DNA of 64,000 nt from Diplolepis rosae. Taxonomy: Eukaryota > Arthropoda > Insecta > Hymenoptera > Diplolepididae. The stretch lies in contig JAPYXD010000581.1 in assembly GCA_030998225.1 (NCBI GenBank), forward strand, positions 2,170,001 to 2,234,000. The letters are read 5' to 3'. The notes below the pieces were generated by a model. It made no database searches. It was not told the DNA's origin and saw only the letters and a list, made by a program, of their open reading frames with translations. Made by a program: the position numbers and the translations under genes. Numbering within the stretch: position 1 is the stretch's first letter; each line of letters opens with the position of its first letter. Of this stretch, positions 33,215-44,662 are shown piece after piece.

Positions 33215-33425
33215 ACCAAACATAGAAATGGCCCTTGGATTTGATGCCAGGTTTGAGCCAAGTTTGAGCCAGATATATTTTAAAAAAAAATTCACATTTC
33301 TTTTTTTAAACTCAAATACAAGACGATTGATTCCAATTAACAAAGTAGATATTCTTAAAAGAATGAACTCGGCTTAAACTTGGCCCAAACCGGGCCCCGG
33401 ACACACATGTAATACACATCTTTGG
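33215..33425. repeat. Small foldback, GGTTTGAGCCAAG words
   Basis: GGTTTGAGCCAAGTTTGAGCC on the left pairs with GGCTTAAACTTGGCCCAAACC on the right, separated by about 110 bp of AT-rich sequence. Ends near GAAATGGCCC and GGGCCCCGG. Target duplication not resolved. Confidence 0.45.
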
Positions 33426-33997
33426 ATAGGAAAAATAGCCCTAAACACGACTCTAAAACGAAAAATGGGGATTGCGATTAAAAAATTGATTTGGTTCAAA
33501 TAAGGCCCCAAATCTAAAAAATGAATTCGTTCATAAAGAATTTTTTGAATGTAACTTTCTGATTTAAAGTTTTTGCCAGAAACTCAATCCTTCCGAGTTA
33601 TTTTGGGATAGCTACCTTTCTAGGACACTATATCTATATAATGATTCAGGTTACTGGAAATAATTGAATAGATTTTTTTCATAACAGAAAACTCTCTCAC
33701 TTGGATACATTTTCCATAATTTATATCAATTATAATTGAGTTCTACTCTTAGAACCACCTACACTCTGCGTCATAACCATTATTTAAAAAAGGTCAACAG
33801 TTAAAATCAACAGCTATTTACGTTCTAGATACATATAACCATATTTCTCGTTCGCTGAAAACCATTATTGAAGTTCAAGCTTTACTGTGACGCGAAAGTA
33901 TCTTGAATTGGTTTTACATGTTGGATTGTTTAAGAATATGTAAGATTTCTTATATAAATTAATTTTTTTACTAATTTTAATCAGTGACCGAATTATA
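33426..33997. other. Spacer, nothing recognised
   Basis: No feature seen. Confidence 0.4.
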
Positions 33998-34003
33998 GCT
34001 ACT

Positions 34004-34522
34004 CTGGCGAAAGTATCGGATTGAAATTCATTTCAAGTCAATCAGAACTATTCCGATATCTGTATCCGAGCCAATGCAAATCATTCCGAACCAATCCGAA
34101 AACCGTTTTGTATCTCGTTTGATGAAAAACGGTCAAAAATCAATTCAACTTAATCCGATTAATTCCGAGACATCAATCCGAATCAATCCGAAACTAAGTT
34201 TTCAGTCCAGATCGACCCGAATCAATCCGAACCATTCTGACCTAGGATTCATTCGAATCGATTCTGATTGAAAATTCGGTTTGGATCAATCCAAGCTCAG
34301 AATGATCTGGATTGAAAACTTGGTTTCGGATTGATCGGATTGATGTCTCGGAATTAATCGGATTAAGTCGGATTGATTTTTGACCGTTTTTCATCAAACG
34401 AGATACAAAACGTTTTTCGGATCGGTTTGGAATGATTCGCATTGGCTCGGATACAGATATCGGAATGGATCGGAATAGTTCCGATTGACTCGGAATAAAT
34501 TTCAATCCAATACTTTCACCAG
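34004..34522. mobile_element. TTCGGATTGA foldback element, complete, 6-bp duplication
   Basis: Ends CTGGCGAAAGTATCGGATTG and complement of CTGGTGAAAGTATTGGATTG. The whole 519 bp folds into two arms of about 250 bp, with landmark phrases CGATATCTGTATCCGAGCC and GTTTTGTATCTCGTTTGATG in each. GCTACT is repeated exactly at 33998-34003 and 34523-34528. This is the best-defined copy of the family seen at 4.5-7.8, 38.1-39.2, 43.1, 55.8 and 63.5-64.0 kb. Frames on both strands reflect the palindrome. Confidence 0.8.
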
Positions 34523-34526
34523 GCTA

Positions 34527-34694
34527 CTCTCTAAATGTATAAATGTAATTTTTACTAAATTAAAATTAATGACCCATTTCTGTTTATGCAATCTGTCATT
34601 TGTTTCATAAAATCAGTAAAAATAACAGATTTTATAACAAAAAAGGGATTAACGGTTTTAATTCTGTCACATTTATACTGATCTAAATTTAGAG
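34527..34694. mobile_element. Short CTCTCTAAAT MITE abutting the foldback
   Basis: CTCTCTAAATGTATAAATG on the left and ACTGATCTAAATTTAGAG on the right. The TA and first two bases of this MITE lie in the foldback's right GCTACT duplication, so the foldback inserted at the very edge of an existing MITE. Confidence 0.55.
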
Positions 34695-35046
34695 TTCATG
34701 TAATAGATTTTTGAAAACACATTTGCTGAGAAATCAATTAAAATTTACAGCTATAATTAAATTACTGATTACATTTAGTAAATAATAGTACTGATTGGAA
34801 TTATGGGAGTACGCAATGGATATTCTTCAATTAAATCAATAAACATTTTACAATATTATTATCAGCAACCCATTTTTTGCAACGCAATCAGATATGCTTG
34901 TCTGACAATCAGTAAAATATGACCATTATTAATGACAAATGATTGATTCCGCTTTAGATCTAAAATTGTTTATTTAGCAATATTAATGTAAAGTTTCGTC
35001 TCTTGCTACCATTTTTTCTATTCTATTCTTTCATGTATGATCTTTC
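34695..35046. other. Spacer with degenerate MITE words
   Basis: Scattered CAGTAAAAT and ACTGATT words suggest decayed copies, but no ends can be set. Confidence 0.35.
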
Positions 35047-35048
35047 AC

Positions 35049-35378
35049 TCTCTGAATCTAATTTAGTCAATATTAACTGATTCGTAGTCAAATTATGAAA
35101 TTTACTAATTAATCAGCGTAATTGCATATACTTTCAATTAGTAAATCAATGAATTTTTTCACTGATTGGGGAGTGAACGAATTCCAACTAATTCAAAATT
35201 TGGAGAGAATGTTAAATTAGTCAATATTGACTAATTCAGAAAAAAAATTCTGATGAATCGTCAAGAATGCTTTAATTTTTAATTAGTAAAACCTTTTCAC
35301 TATAGGTTACTAAAATTTCAGTCTGTATTACTAATTAGAGTGTGAACGAATTCCGACTACTTCGAAATTCAGAAAGTT
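35049..35378. mobile_element. Diverged CTCTCTGAATC MITE relative
   Basis: CTCTCTGAATCTAATTTAGTC near the left and GACTACTTCGAAATTCAGAAAG near the right. Internal AATTCAAAATTTGGAGAG suggests two copies in tandem. Duplication not clear. Confidence 0.4.
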
Positions 35379-35579
35379 GAGCCTTTTTTACTTTTAATTA
35401 GTATTTTGTACTGATTCCTATCAGTGACTTATTATTTTTAGCTATAAAATCATTTGTTTTAAGTGACATTAACTGAGTAATTTGCCAAAATTCACTGATC
35501 ACAGACTGAGAAAAAAATCTGTCGCATTTACTAAGTCCATCAGTTAAAATAATGATAATGATAGTTTTTGTTTTAATTG

Positions 35580-35890
35580 TAAGAAACGTCATCAAAAATG
35601 AAAAATTCCATCTTGCATCAAATCCATGCGGGATACGACAAAATATCTAAAGAACAAAATTGTTCGTTTTAAAAAGATCTTCAAATTTGCTATGGCCTAT
35701 TTTTTTATAGGAGTTTTATCTTTTCTTTTATTGATCAAAAACGTTTTTATAAAAATCAAAAATTTAATTTTCTTGGCAAAATATACAATATACGGAAAAA
35801 ATGTTAGGACACAAAATTGTTCATTTCAAAAAGATCTACAATTTTGGTGTTGACCATTTTTTCATAGAACTTACATCTTTTGTTTATTAA
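35580..35890 (+). repeat. 155-bp monomer family, about two units
   Basis: GATACGACAAAATATCTAAAG, then AACAAAATTGTTCGTTT, AAAGATCTTCAAATTTGC and AAAAACGTTTTTATAAAAATC; the GATCT...AAATTT word repeats once more by 35845. Same family as the arrays at 43.6, 51.2 and 57.0 kb. Confidence 0.55.
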
Positions 35891-35909
35891 CGAAAAATAT
35901 TATTTTTCT

Positions 35910-36110
35910 ACTAGCGGGTCATAAAGTGCACTTTATTGCCCCCTGTAGGGGTAAACAATAGTGTATTATGCAATTAGGGACAAAAAAGTTTATTTCACGA
36001 GTGTAGTGAACGATTTTTTTTCCACTTGAGGGTCAAAAAATGCACTTTTTGACCCACTAGTTGAAAAAATCCATTTTTTGACTCATTTGATTTTTTCCCT
36101 CGCTTTACCC
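35910..36110. repeat. GGGTCAAAAAGTGCACTTTTTGACCC palindromic words
   Basis: GGGTCAAAAAATGCACTTTT then TGACCC is a near-perfect palindrome at about 36030-36056, and CGGGTCATAAAGTGCACTTT occurs at about 35913. GTGCAC is the centre of each. Class unknown. Confidence 0.4.
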
Positions 36111-36149
36111 GGGCATCACACTTCACACTATCAAAATAAACTTTTAAAT

Positions 36150-36937
36150 TTGTTAACCAATTGCCATGATTCTTTTCCTATTGTGTACCTTACAATGTGT
36201 AGTAACTTTTCGTGTATGCAAAATAAGGTAACATGACTGAAAAAAAGTTACAATTAAAATAAAAAAATAAATAAAAATATCCCAAAATATGAAAAGACAT
36301 GAATGTAATTATTTTTATAGCTAGAGTGCTTTCCATGCCCAAAAAGTTGTTACACATTATAAGGAAGAAAATAAAAGAAGAATCATGACAATTGGTTAAA
36401 AAACAAAAATGTTATTCAAAGTCAAAAAATGCCAATAAAATGCCTAAAAAACTCAAAGTTTTTAGTTTAAAAACACATAAAGGTGCTGGATTTTTATTTC
36501 ATATCCACGAAGAAAAATATTTGTCTGAAATTACCAAATTATTTGGAAATGCATGATAAATTCTAAAGCTATTTTGACATTTTTTGACTTTGAATAACTT
36601 TTTGGTTTTTAACCAATTTTCATGATTTTTTTTTATTTTGTTCCTTACATTGTATAGCAACTTTTTAGGTATGGAAAGCACTCTAGCTAAAAAAATAACT
36701 ACTAAATTGTTTTTTTTATATTTTGGGATATCTTTATTCTTTTTTTATTTGTAATTTTTTTTCAGTCATTTTACGTTGTTTCTCATACCCAAAAAGTTGC
36801 TACATATTGTAAGGAAGAAAATAAAAAAAGAATCATGACAATTTGTTAAAAAACAAAAAAGTTATTCAAAGTCAAAAAATGTCACGAAAATGCCCAAAAA
36901 ACTCAAAAAATAAAAATATTAAAGATGACGGATCCCC
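36150..36937. mobile_element. TTAA foldback MITE, rearranged copy 3
   Basis: The right end AAAGATGACGGATCCCC followed by TTAA (36938-36941) matches the family. Internal words such as CCTTACAATGTGTAG, CCCAAAATATGA and AATCATGACAATT occur twice or more, so two copies have fused. The left end is not present. Confidence 0.55.
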
Positions 36938-36949
36938 TTAAGACCAATG

Positions 36950-37115
36950 GAGCCTTAACTAAATAGAATTTCCCTTTTCATTGCAAATCGAAAATAAATT
37001 TAGTAATTTGTTAGTAAAAGACATAGAACACCGATCGCGAAGCGCGAGGTTTACATTTCGGAGCGCGAAGCAGTACGCGACCAATGCGCGCAATGAGAAT
37101 ATGCCCCCAAAGCTG
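36950..37115. repeat. CGCGAAGCGCG-word repeat
   Basis: GATCGCGAAGCGCGAGG, GGAGCGCGAAGCAGTACG and CAATGAGAATATG in the order seen at 1-120. Junction with the preceding TTAA element is direct. Confidence 0.5.
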
Positions 37116-38108
37116 GCAGATTTTTTTTCCATGCATATCCAAATTCGTCTCTAATCAAAGTTACTATAAAACTCGATTTTTATTCCACTTTCTCAAAATT
37201 CCGGTTCAAATCCCTTTTATTCTAGTTTTTATTGTTATTCTGCAAAATTAAAAGACATAACTCGAATAACACTATAATAATACTAAAATAATTTATTCCT
37301 CTGCTTATACCTTGTCTAAGCGATCGTGTTTTGTGCACTTTGCGTTCAGCGACAAACGGAAGTACGGATACAAACGCATAAGTTAGTCGTGCGTGCGATA
37401 AACTCAAGTTCAATAACTCTCAGAATTAGGATGCGTTCAAGGTACGTCCAAGACATTAACGGCAAAACGACCGACGATATCAAACCATATTTAAAATATT
37501 GCTTTCCGTTCTATTCTGTCCCCATGAAGGTTGAGGAGAGACAGACATGGGACAGGATAGAGGGTTGGGGGGGGGGGGGGGGATCAAAAAGAATGATGAA
37601 GGTCCGGAAATGAAGTGGCTTATGGGGCATAACCGCGCAGAACGGGATTCATTGTTGAAATGGTTGTCGCCCTGACTACTCACTCACGGTATATAAAAGT
37701 CATAGACACATTTTTTAGATAAAAATGCAATAACTGAAATTTCAATATTTTCGATGATAAGTAATTAGATAGTTTTGATGGAAAAAGTTTTTAAAAAATT
37801 CTATTGTGATTTTGTTAAAAGAATACAATAGCGGTGTGTTCTTTAAAAGTAAAGTGAAAAATTAAAAGCATTCATGAAATCGGGCGAAGTGAAAAAGTTA
37901 ATAAAGATTTTTCTCCTAAGGACGATTTTGTGCAGGCGGATTCAAGAGAAAAGGTATTATTGTGTCTTAACTGCAATAATTTGTTTCAATGAGCAATTAT
38001 TCTTAATTATTGTATTTTCAAGTGACTTCAATTTTACTTTCTAATAGAAGTACAGGCACGTACTATCAATTATTCTTGAACAATTATTTTTTAATTATTT
38101 AATTATTT
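37116..38108. other. Unique region with poly-G run and TATA-like site, no gene supported
   Basis: The 37310-37690 part is more even in composition than its neighbours and carries a run of 16 G (37567-37582) and TATATAAAAG at 37691. A 95-codon plus-strand frame (37326-37613) lacks a convincing start and motif and ends just beyond the G run. It could be a 5' UTR or promoter, but nothing downstream confirms it. Confidence 0.35.
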
Positions 38109-38110
38109 TT

Positions 38111-39242
38111 CCGTGGCGAAAGATTCGGAAAGAAATTGAATCCGAACCCTTCCAAAATCTGTTGAGAATCAATCCCTGGCGAAAGTATCGAATTGAAATT
38201 CATCCCGAGTCAATCAGAACTATTCCGATTCATTCCGATATCTGTATCCGAGCCTATGCGAATAATTCCGAACAGATCCGAAAAACGTTTTGTATCTCGT
38301 TTGATGAAAAACGGTCAAAAATCAATTCGATTAATTCCGCAATATCGATACGAGTGAATTCGAACCAATCCGAAACCAAGTTTTCAATCTAGATCAATCC
38401 GAATCAATCTGATTTGGATAGATCCAAACCGAATTTTCAATAAGAATAAATCCGAATGAATCCGAGGTCGACGATTCAAATTAATTCTGATTGAAAATTC
38501 GGTTTGGATCCATTCGAGCTCGGATTGATTCGGATTAATCTGGATTGAAAACTTGGTTTCGGATTCATTCAAATCGATGTCTCGGAATTAATCGGATTGA
38601 TTTTTGACCGTTTTTCATCAAACGAAACATAAAACGTTTTTTCGGATTGGTTTGGAATGATTCGCATAGACTCGGATACAGATATCGGAATGAATCGGAA
38701 TAGTTCTGATTGACTCGGAATGAATTTCAATCCGATACTTTCGCCAGGGATCCTAATCAAAACGAGCCCGAATTGATTCGGATTGATCTGGATTGAAAAT
38801 TCGTTTCGGATTGGTTCGGATTCATTCGAATCGATGTCTCGGAATTAATCGGATTGATTTTTGACCGTTTTTCATCAAACGAGATACAACACGTTTTTCG
38901 GATTTGTTTGGAATGATTCGCATAGACTCGGATACAGATATCGGAATGAATCGGAACAGTTCTGATTGACTCGGAATGAATTTCAATCCGATACTTTCGC
39001 CAGGGATCCTAATCAATCCGTCCTTGGATTGAATAAATCCGGATCATTCCGACCTCAAATTCATTCGGATTGATTCAGATTGAAAATTCAGTTTATATTA
39101 ATTCTAGCTCGGATTGTTGTGGGTTAATTCGGATAGTATTTTGAGCGATATGCATCGGACGAGATTCAAAACGTGTTTTCGAATCGCTTGGAATTGATCT
39201 GATTTTCTCGGATTGAATCCTTATCGAAAACTTTTGCCACGG
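38111..39242. mobile_element. TTCGGATTGA foldback, nested and partly duplicated
   Basis: The outer ends CCGTGGCGAAAG and CTTTTGCCACGG are complementary and enclose a second set: CTGGCGAAAG at 38176 and its complement CTTTCGCCAG ending at 38747. The right half (about 38492-38747) is repeated directly at 38748-39003 with the same GGATCCTAATCAA junction behind each copy, a 256-bp tandem duplication. Confidence 0.7.
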
Positions 39243-39590
39243 TTATCAATTATTCTTATTATTGTAAATTATACACAGGTTGTCATGAAAAATTAATTTT
39301 ATGCAATTATACTAAGTAGTGAATCAAAACTATAATTTAAGTTTTCAAGCCTCCTCATTTAAAAACTTTGCACGACCATTATGTCATTTTACAAACGCTT
39401 TGAATAGAATCACTCATTAATATTCATTCGGTATCTTAATGACATTTTGAATTGTATTTTGGATTATATCATACAAGTTTGAAACAGAAATATAAATTAT
39501 TATCAGGTATTTAATACCGGAATCATAGATTATGAAACAATCGTATATCGGAGAAATGATTAAATGAGCGAAATATTTCGCGAGAAACGA
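39243..39590. other. Spacer, nothing recognised
   Basis: No feature seen. Confidence 0.4.
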
Positions 39591-39591
39591 G

Positions 39592-40740
39592 AGCTGCAGC
39601 AGGAAAGTCCTGACTTAGCATAAAACGCCAAACTGGATCTGAGCTGGCAGACTAATTGTTTTAAAACCTTTTTATGAATATCAAATCTACCTGGCTGGGG
39701 CCAAGTCTGGTTTCAGTTTTTATGCAAGGCCAGAGGTCTAGTTTCAGGCTACATACCAGGCCAGGGCCATGTCACAGAAATTCCCCATGGGGCAAGCATT
39801 CCTACGTAGTAATTTTACAAGGTCCAAAATAGGCTCAGACTTGGCATGAAACGCATAACCAAGGCTAAGCCCAGTCTAAGAATCGGATTATGGCAGTTCG
39901 ATCCTGATGATATTAATTTAACGAACTTGGCCCAAGGTTGTTTTCAGGATTTATACCAGGCTGGGACCATGTTACGGTGTTTCCTCAACTGACGCTCATT
40001 TTTACTGGTAATTTTGTGTGACCAACACCTAGCGTAGACCTGGAAATTGATATCTTGGCTTAAAACGCATAACCAGGGTTGGGCCATGTTTTAAAAATAT
40101 ATTATAGCAATTTGATCCAACTGATTTAAATTTGAAGGACCGTGACCAGATCCAGCTTAGCTCCTCATACCAGACCAGGGACATGTTACATAAATTCCTC
40201 ATGGGCATTATTTCCTAGATAGAAATTTTACGTGACCCAAAATAGGCGTAGACCTGGCAAATGATATCTTGGCGCAAAACCAGACCAAGCTTATTTTGCA
40301 AAGATATCTCTTAGGACGATTATTCCCACACAGTAATTTCATGTTTCCCTGAACAGGCTTGGACCTGGCAAATGATTTCTTGGCTTAAATCGCCAAACCA
40401 AGGCTGGGCACGATCTAGAACTACGAATCGTGACAATTTTATCTTCCGAATATTTAATCTGTTAGACCAAGACAAGATCTAGTTCAGTATTTTATGCCAG
40501 TCCTAAGCCATGTTACGAAATTTTCTCACACAAGTGTTATTCCAATACAGAAATTTTTGTCATGGCTTTGGCTAGGTCTGACCTTGAACAAGTTTGAATT
40601 AGTGTTTCATTTCAACCCAGTGTCAGGTCACAAAATTTCTGTACGTTCTTATCATTTTACAAATAATTGTCTGAATTCCACGTATAACATTAATTTTATC
40701 TTGCAAATTGATTGAAGGTAATCTTTTCTATACGTGACCC
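39592..40740. repeat. CCAGG-rich repeat array, second locus
   Basis: Phrases such as TTGGCTTAAAACGCATAACC, GACCTGGCAAATGATATCTTGG and ATACCAGGCCAGGGCCATGT recur roughly every 200 bp. Same word set and order as 16300-17690 but more diverged and shorter in unit. The 73-codon frame at 40494-40715 is not credible as coding. Confidence 0.6.
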
Positions 40741-41018
40741 AGCCAGTACGTTATTTTCATTTATTATACACGTGAATACAGTCAAGATCAACAGCTATTT
40801 TCATCACAGTTAATAAATCAAAAATTCTATTCTTCATATATTGAGTCTCCTGCAGATGCAAAATAGAAAAAATAATTAGGTAGTTAGGCTTCCATGAATA
40901 ATAATTTAAATTTAAATAAGACTTTATTTTTTATTTTATACAATGTATGTAGCACAGGAAAAATGTTTAATCAATAACGGTTATAAAAACAAGCATTTTT
41001 AACGATACATTTTTTATA
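40741..41018. other. Spacer
   Basis: Nothing recognised. Confidence 0.4.
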
Positions 41019-41019
41019 A

Positions 41020-41435
41020 AATTAATCCAATACTTATAATTATTATCTTTTAATTGACATGTATTGAGGATATTATTGTGAGTTGTTCAAAATATCAATG
41101 AAGAATTTTAATCGAATTGCAGAACAAAAGAAATTCCATACGCCATTCTTTCAAAAATTATAGAATAATTCGAATACACATCTCGATGAATCATTTTTTT
41201 CTTCAATACTTTTTTCATCGAATTCCAGTAAAAATGAAGATGCAATTTTTATAAGACAGCGAGAAACAAAACTTCTTTGTTTATTTTCGGAGAAGAGATT
41301 AAATTTTTCTACATCAATTTATTTTATCTTGATTTTTAAATTTTGACATTATCTTCAATATTGTTTTACACAAAATTTCTTTAGAATCTTTTAACATGGA
41401 TTTCATGTCGCTTGTATAGAACAATTAAACAATTT
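41020..41435. repeat. Segmental duplication, copy A
   Basis: Near-identical to 55405-55828: both read CTTTTAATTGACATGTATTG through TCATCGAATTCCAGTAAAAA to AACATGGATTTCATG. The alignment then breaks and resumes about 1.7 kb later (43130) with the sequence that follows directly at 55880. Confidence 0.75.
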
Positions 41436-43125
41436 ATTATCAAACTAAATGAAAAAAACAATGAGATTATGCCAAATTTTTAAACAATTTCATGTATTGA
41501 ACACAGAATTCAGAATTACTGGGAATAGATACGTCAAAGACTTACGTGATAACAACTCCTAAAAATTTTAAAAAAGTAGTGGAACATTCTAGAAACTTTC
41601 ACAAACTGTAGAAAACATCAATCTCTAGCAATTCAAAAAGAATCCCTATTCAGAATTTTAACTATTTTTCACTTGATAATCATCCAAACTCTCTCATCAC
41701 TACAAAATATCGATAAAATTTTTTCCGCAAAAAGTTTTACAATCAAAAACCTCTTGTTTTGGAATTATTCTAATTTTCTGCATTTTCATCAATTATTCAA
41801 AATCTTTTAGAAAATCTTAAGTTTGGTCAAAAAATAAAATATCAACTGGGAAAGTCCTTGAATGTTTATTTCAAGCAAAAAAATCTGCCCGCTTGGCAGG
41901 CACATTCTCATCGCGTGCTTCGCGCGCAGCTCGCTTCGCTCGCAAGTTTGAGCGCGCCTAGGGCGCGCAATTTGATCGTCGCGCTTCGCGCTCCGTTCTT
42001 TCTGGACCTCGCGCTTCGCGCTCGGTCTTGTGCTCTTCACATACATTCAAGTTATTTATTATAATTTGATACTGAAGCTCAAACCAATTTTATAATATTA
42101 AAGATGATGTAAATTACTCATTTTCTCAAATTCACTAAAATTTCTTTTTCAGTTTAAGTGAAACAGGAAATTCAATTTACTTAAGGCTCTATCAGCCTTA
42201 AGGAACACATTCTCATCATGACGCTCGCGCGTCGCGCTCGATTTTCTGTATTCATTTCAGTAACTTTTTAATAAATTACATGATTAAAATAATTTATTTT
42301 CTTCCAAATCTCTCAAGAAGAAAAAACAGTCGTAGACTTTATTTAAGGAAACGATTTTGCAGAACAACGCTTATTTCGTATCTCACATATTTTGGTGAAA
42401 AAAATCGAATCGAAATCGAAACTGTGTAAGACAAAATTTGTAGATCTTTTTGAAACAACAAACTTTGTATTCTTACTTTTTTTTCGCCTTTCACATATTA
42501 TTGTTAAAAAATTGAATTTTGGATTTTCAATATTGTTTTTTTGAATTAAAAAGAAAAATATGCATCTTATGAAAAAATGTTACAATTCAAATTTGTAGGA
42601 CTTTATGTAGAAAATAATATTGTATCATAACGTTTTTTCGTATCTCGTATAATTTAACTGGAAAATGGAATTTTGATATCGACTTTTTTCGAATTTGAAT
42701 ATGCTGTAACATTTCTAATTTTGATTTAATCAAAAAATGTTATCAGGATAATTTTTAGAGATTTATGAGCACTATCAAAAACCAGTATTGAAATTTTTTA
42801 TTTTTTCAACAAATTATTTTCAAAAACACAAAAGTAGTGCTCAATCCCTCAATTTTGATTGGATGTGGCTGGTTAACGAACTTGTCCTTAATTATTCGGC
42901 TTCGATAAAGTGTACCAAGCTCAATTCAATCTGATAATTCTGTCGAGAGTTATGCCGCACACGACCTACAGACAGACAGACAGACAGACGGACAGACAGA
43001 CAGACAGACACTTTCGTAGAAACCCTTTTTTCTGACTCAAGGGGTCTCAAAACGTAAAGATTTGATGAAAATTTCGAAAGTCATTTTTCACATAAAACCA
43101 ATACCTTCTCATCCATGATGAGAAT
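41436..43125. repeat. CGCGCTTCGCGC-word insertion splitting the duplication
   Basis: This 1.7 kb is missing from the other duplicate. It holds GC-rich blocks (41880-42040, 42210-42240) of CGCGCTTCGCGCTC and GAGCGCGCCTAGGGCGCGC words, a monomer-family stretch (42380-42720, minus strand), a (GACA)n tract at 42970-43010, and ends in CTTCTCATCCATGATGAGAATGT. The block at 41.9-42.05 kb is inverted at 52.3-52.46 kb. No transposase seen. Confidence 0.5.
42969..43011. repeat. (GACA)n microsatellite
   Basis: About ten GACA units with one GACG variant. Confidence 0.85.
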
Positions 43126-43460
43126 GTAAAAAACGTACTAAATCTTGTTCAATATAAATCGGATAAAAATCAATCCGAATCAATCTGAGTTCTTGTGAAT
43201 TCGGATTTAAATTTTGTCTGGGATTCACCGGGATTCAATCTAATTGAGTCGATTGATTCTCAGCCACTTTGAATCGAACATTTCAAATTTTCTCGAAAAC
43301 GAAGAGACGAAACATATTATAATTATAATATTAACTCTCGAAATTCTGATTCTTTATTTTTTTATATTTCCCAATTACGAAAAATTGTATTTTTCCCCCA
43401 ACTGGAATTTGATTTTCAAATTAAGGTAATTGTTATGCCAGAAATCAGGTCTCTGGAAAT
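43126..43460. repeat. Continuation of the segmental duplication
   Basis: AACGTACTAAATCTTGTTCA, a TTCGGATT foldback fragment, then GAAGAGACGAAACATAT and TTTCCCCCAACTGGAATTTG match 55880-56210. Confidence 0.65.
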
Positions 43461-43624
43461 AAAAGTTTTTTTGTGATTTTAAGTCAGTTATATTTCACGA
43501 AAAAAAAACATTATTTTTTATGAAAAAAACGTTAAACTTACAAAAAATAATACTTTTCATAATGTTTTTTGTTATAGAATTTTTTTCTACTACTGTTTTT
43601 ACTAATTATTTACGAATGATTGGA

Positions 43625-44181
43625 TTTTTCTAAAAATCGAAAATTTAATTTTCTCGCCAAAATATACGAGATACGGAAAAAATGTTAAGAAACAAATTTT
43701 TTAATTTTTAATTTCAAAGAGATCTACAAATCCGCAGATGGACATTTTTTTATAAGAGCAACATCTTTTGTTTATTAATAAAATATATAAAGAATAAAAA
43801 ATATTATTAAAAATAAAAAAACCCCCTTTCTAAGCAAAACTCTACGTGTAATACGAAAAAAATGTTGCGGACAAAATTGTTCATCTCAAGAATATATACA
43901 AATTTACTTTAGAGTATTTTTTTATTGGACACGTAGTTTTCGTTTCAATTATAGATAACATTATCAAATATGAAAAATTACATTTTGCACCAAATTCTAT
44001 GTAGGATACGAAAAAAATGTTAGAGAACAAAATTATTCGTTTCAAAATGATCTACAAATTTACAACTGACTACTTTTTCATAGGACTTATATATTTTATT
44101 TTATTCATAAAAAACGTTTTTCTAAAAATCAAAAATTCAATTTCCCATCCAAAATATACAATATACGGAAAAAATATTAAG
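43625..44181 (+). repeat. 155-bp monomer family, about three units
   Basis: The GATACGGAAAAAATGTTAAG / GATCTACAAAT phrase pair recurs at about 43684, 43861 and 44019 (spacings about 177 and 158). The 88-codon frame at 44017-44283 runs from a monomer into the adjacent SINE and is not a gene. Confidence 0.6.
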
Positions 44182-44193
44182 AAACAATATAAT

Positions 44194-44357
44194 ATACCTA
44201 TTATACATTGTTTAGCATTTACGCCGGCGGATTATTACATAATTTTATCCTTCAAACACATAATTGCCCCCGCTGAGGTTTGAACCTCGAACGCTGACAT
44301 GACACGCTCTCATCTTAACCACTACGCTAGCCTACGCTTAGACCACCGGTTCTCATA
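44194..44357 (-). mobile_element. tRNA-derived SINE with perfect 12-bp target duplication
   Basis: AAACAATATAAT lies at 44182-44193 and 44358-44369. On the minus strand the insert has an A box (TAGCGTAGTGGTTAAG, 44329-44314) and a B box (GGTTCAAACCTC, 44285-44274) at tRNA spacing, then a non-tRNA tail ending AATGTATAATAGGTAT. Promoter boxes plus a long exact duplication are typical of SINE retroposition. Anticodon region not assigned. Confidence 0.8.
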
Positions 44358-44369
44358 AAACAATATAAT

Positions 44370-44660
44370 TAGCTGAACATTTCAATGAGATCCATACTGA
44401 TTTTTCGCAAGTGATTTCCTAAAATTTGGAAAATTCTTGCTACTCTTGAACATTTTCATGCTTAAATAACAGTAAATCTTTTGTTCTGAATTTCAGTATG
44501 TTCTACGCAGAATTTTATGAAGTGATATGCTAAAAGTTAAGACGTATCAACTAATTTCGAGCATCTTCGTTCACCGATTTTTATTATCTTCCTGTTTCTA
44601 TTAAACAGAATAGAATTTGCTTGTTGACAGCAATAACCTACTAATTTACGGGATACCGTA
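44370..44660. other. Spacer
   Basis: Nothing recognised. Confidence 0.4.
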
Positions 44661-44662
44661 TA

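Noticed and set aside
34004..34522. Frames of 65 and 87 codons
   Set aside because: Products rich in Asn, Pro, Ser, Glu and Ile reflect AATCCGAA words read in frame; both strands give the same phrases.
37326..37613. 95-codon frame ending past the poly-G run
   Set aside because: No convincing start, no motif, and a Gly run caused by the homopolymer.
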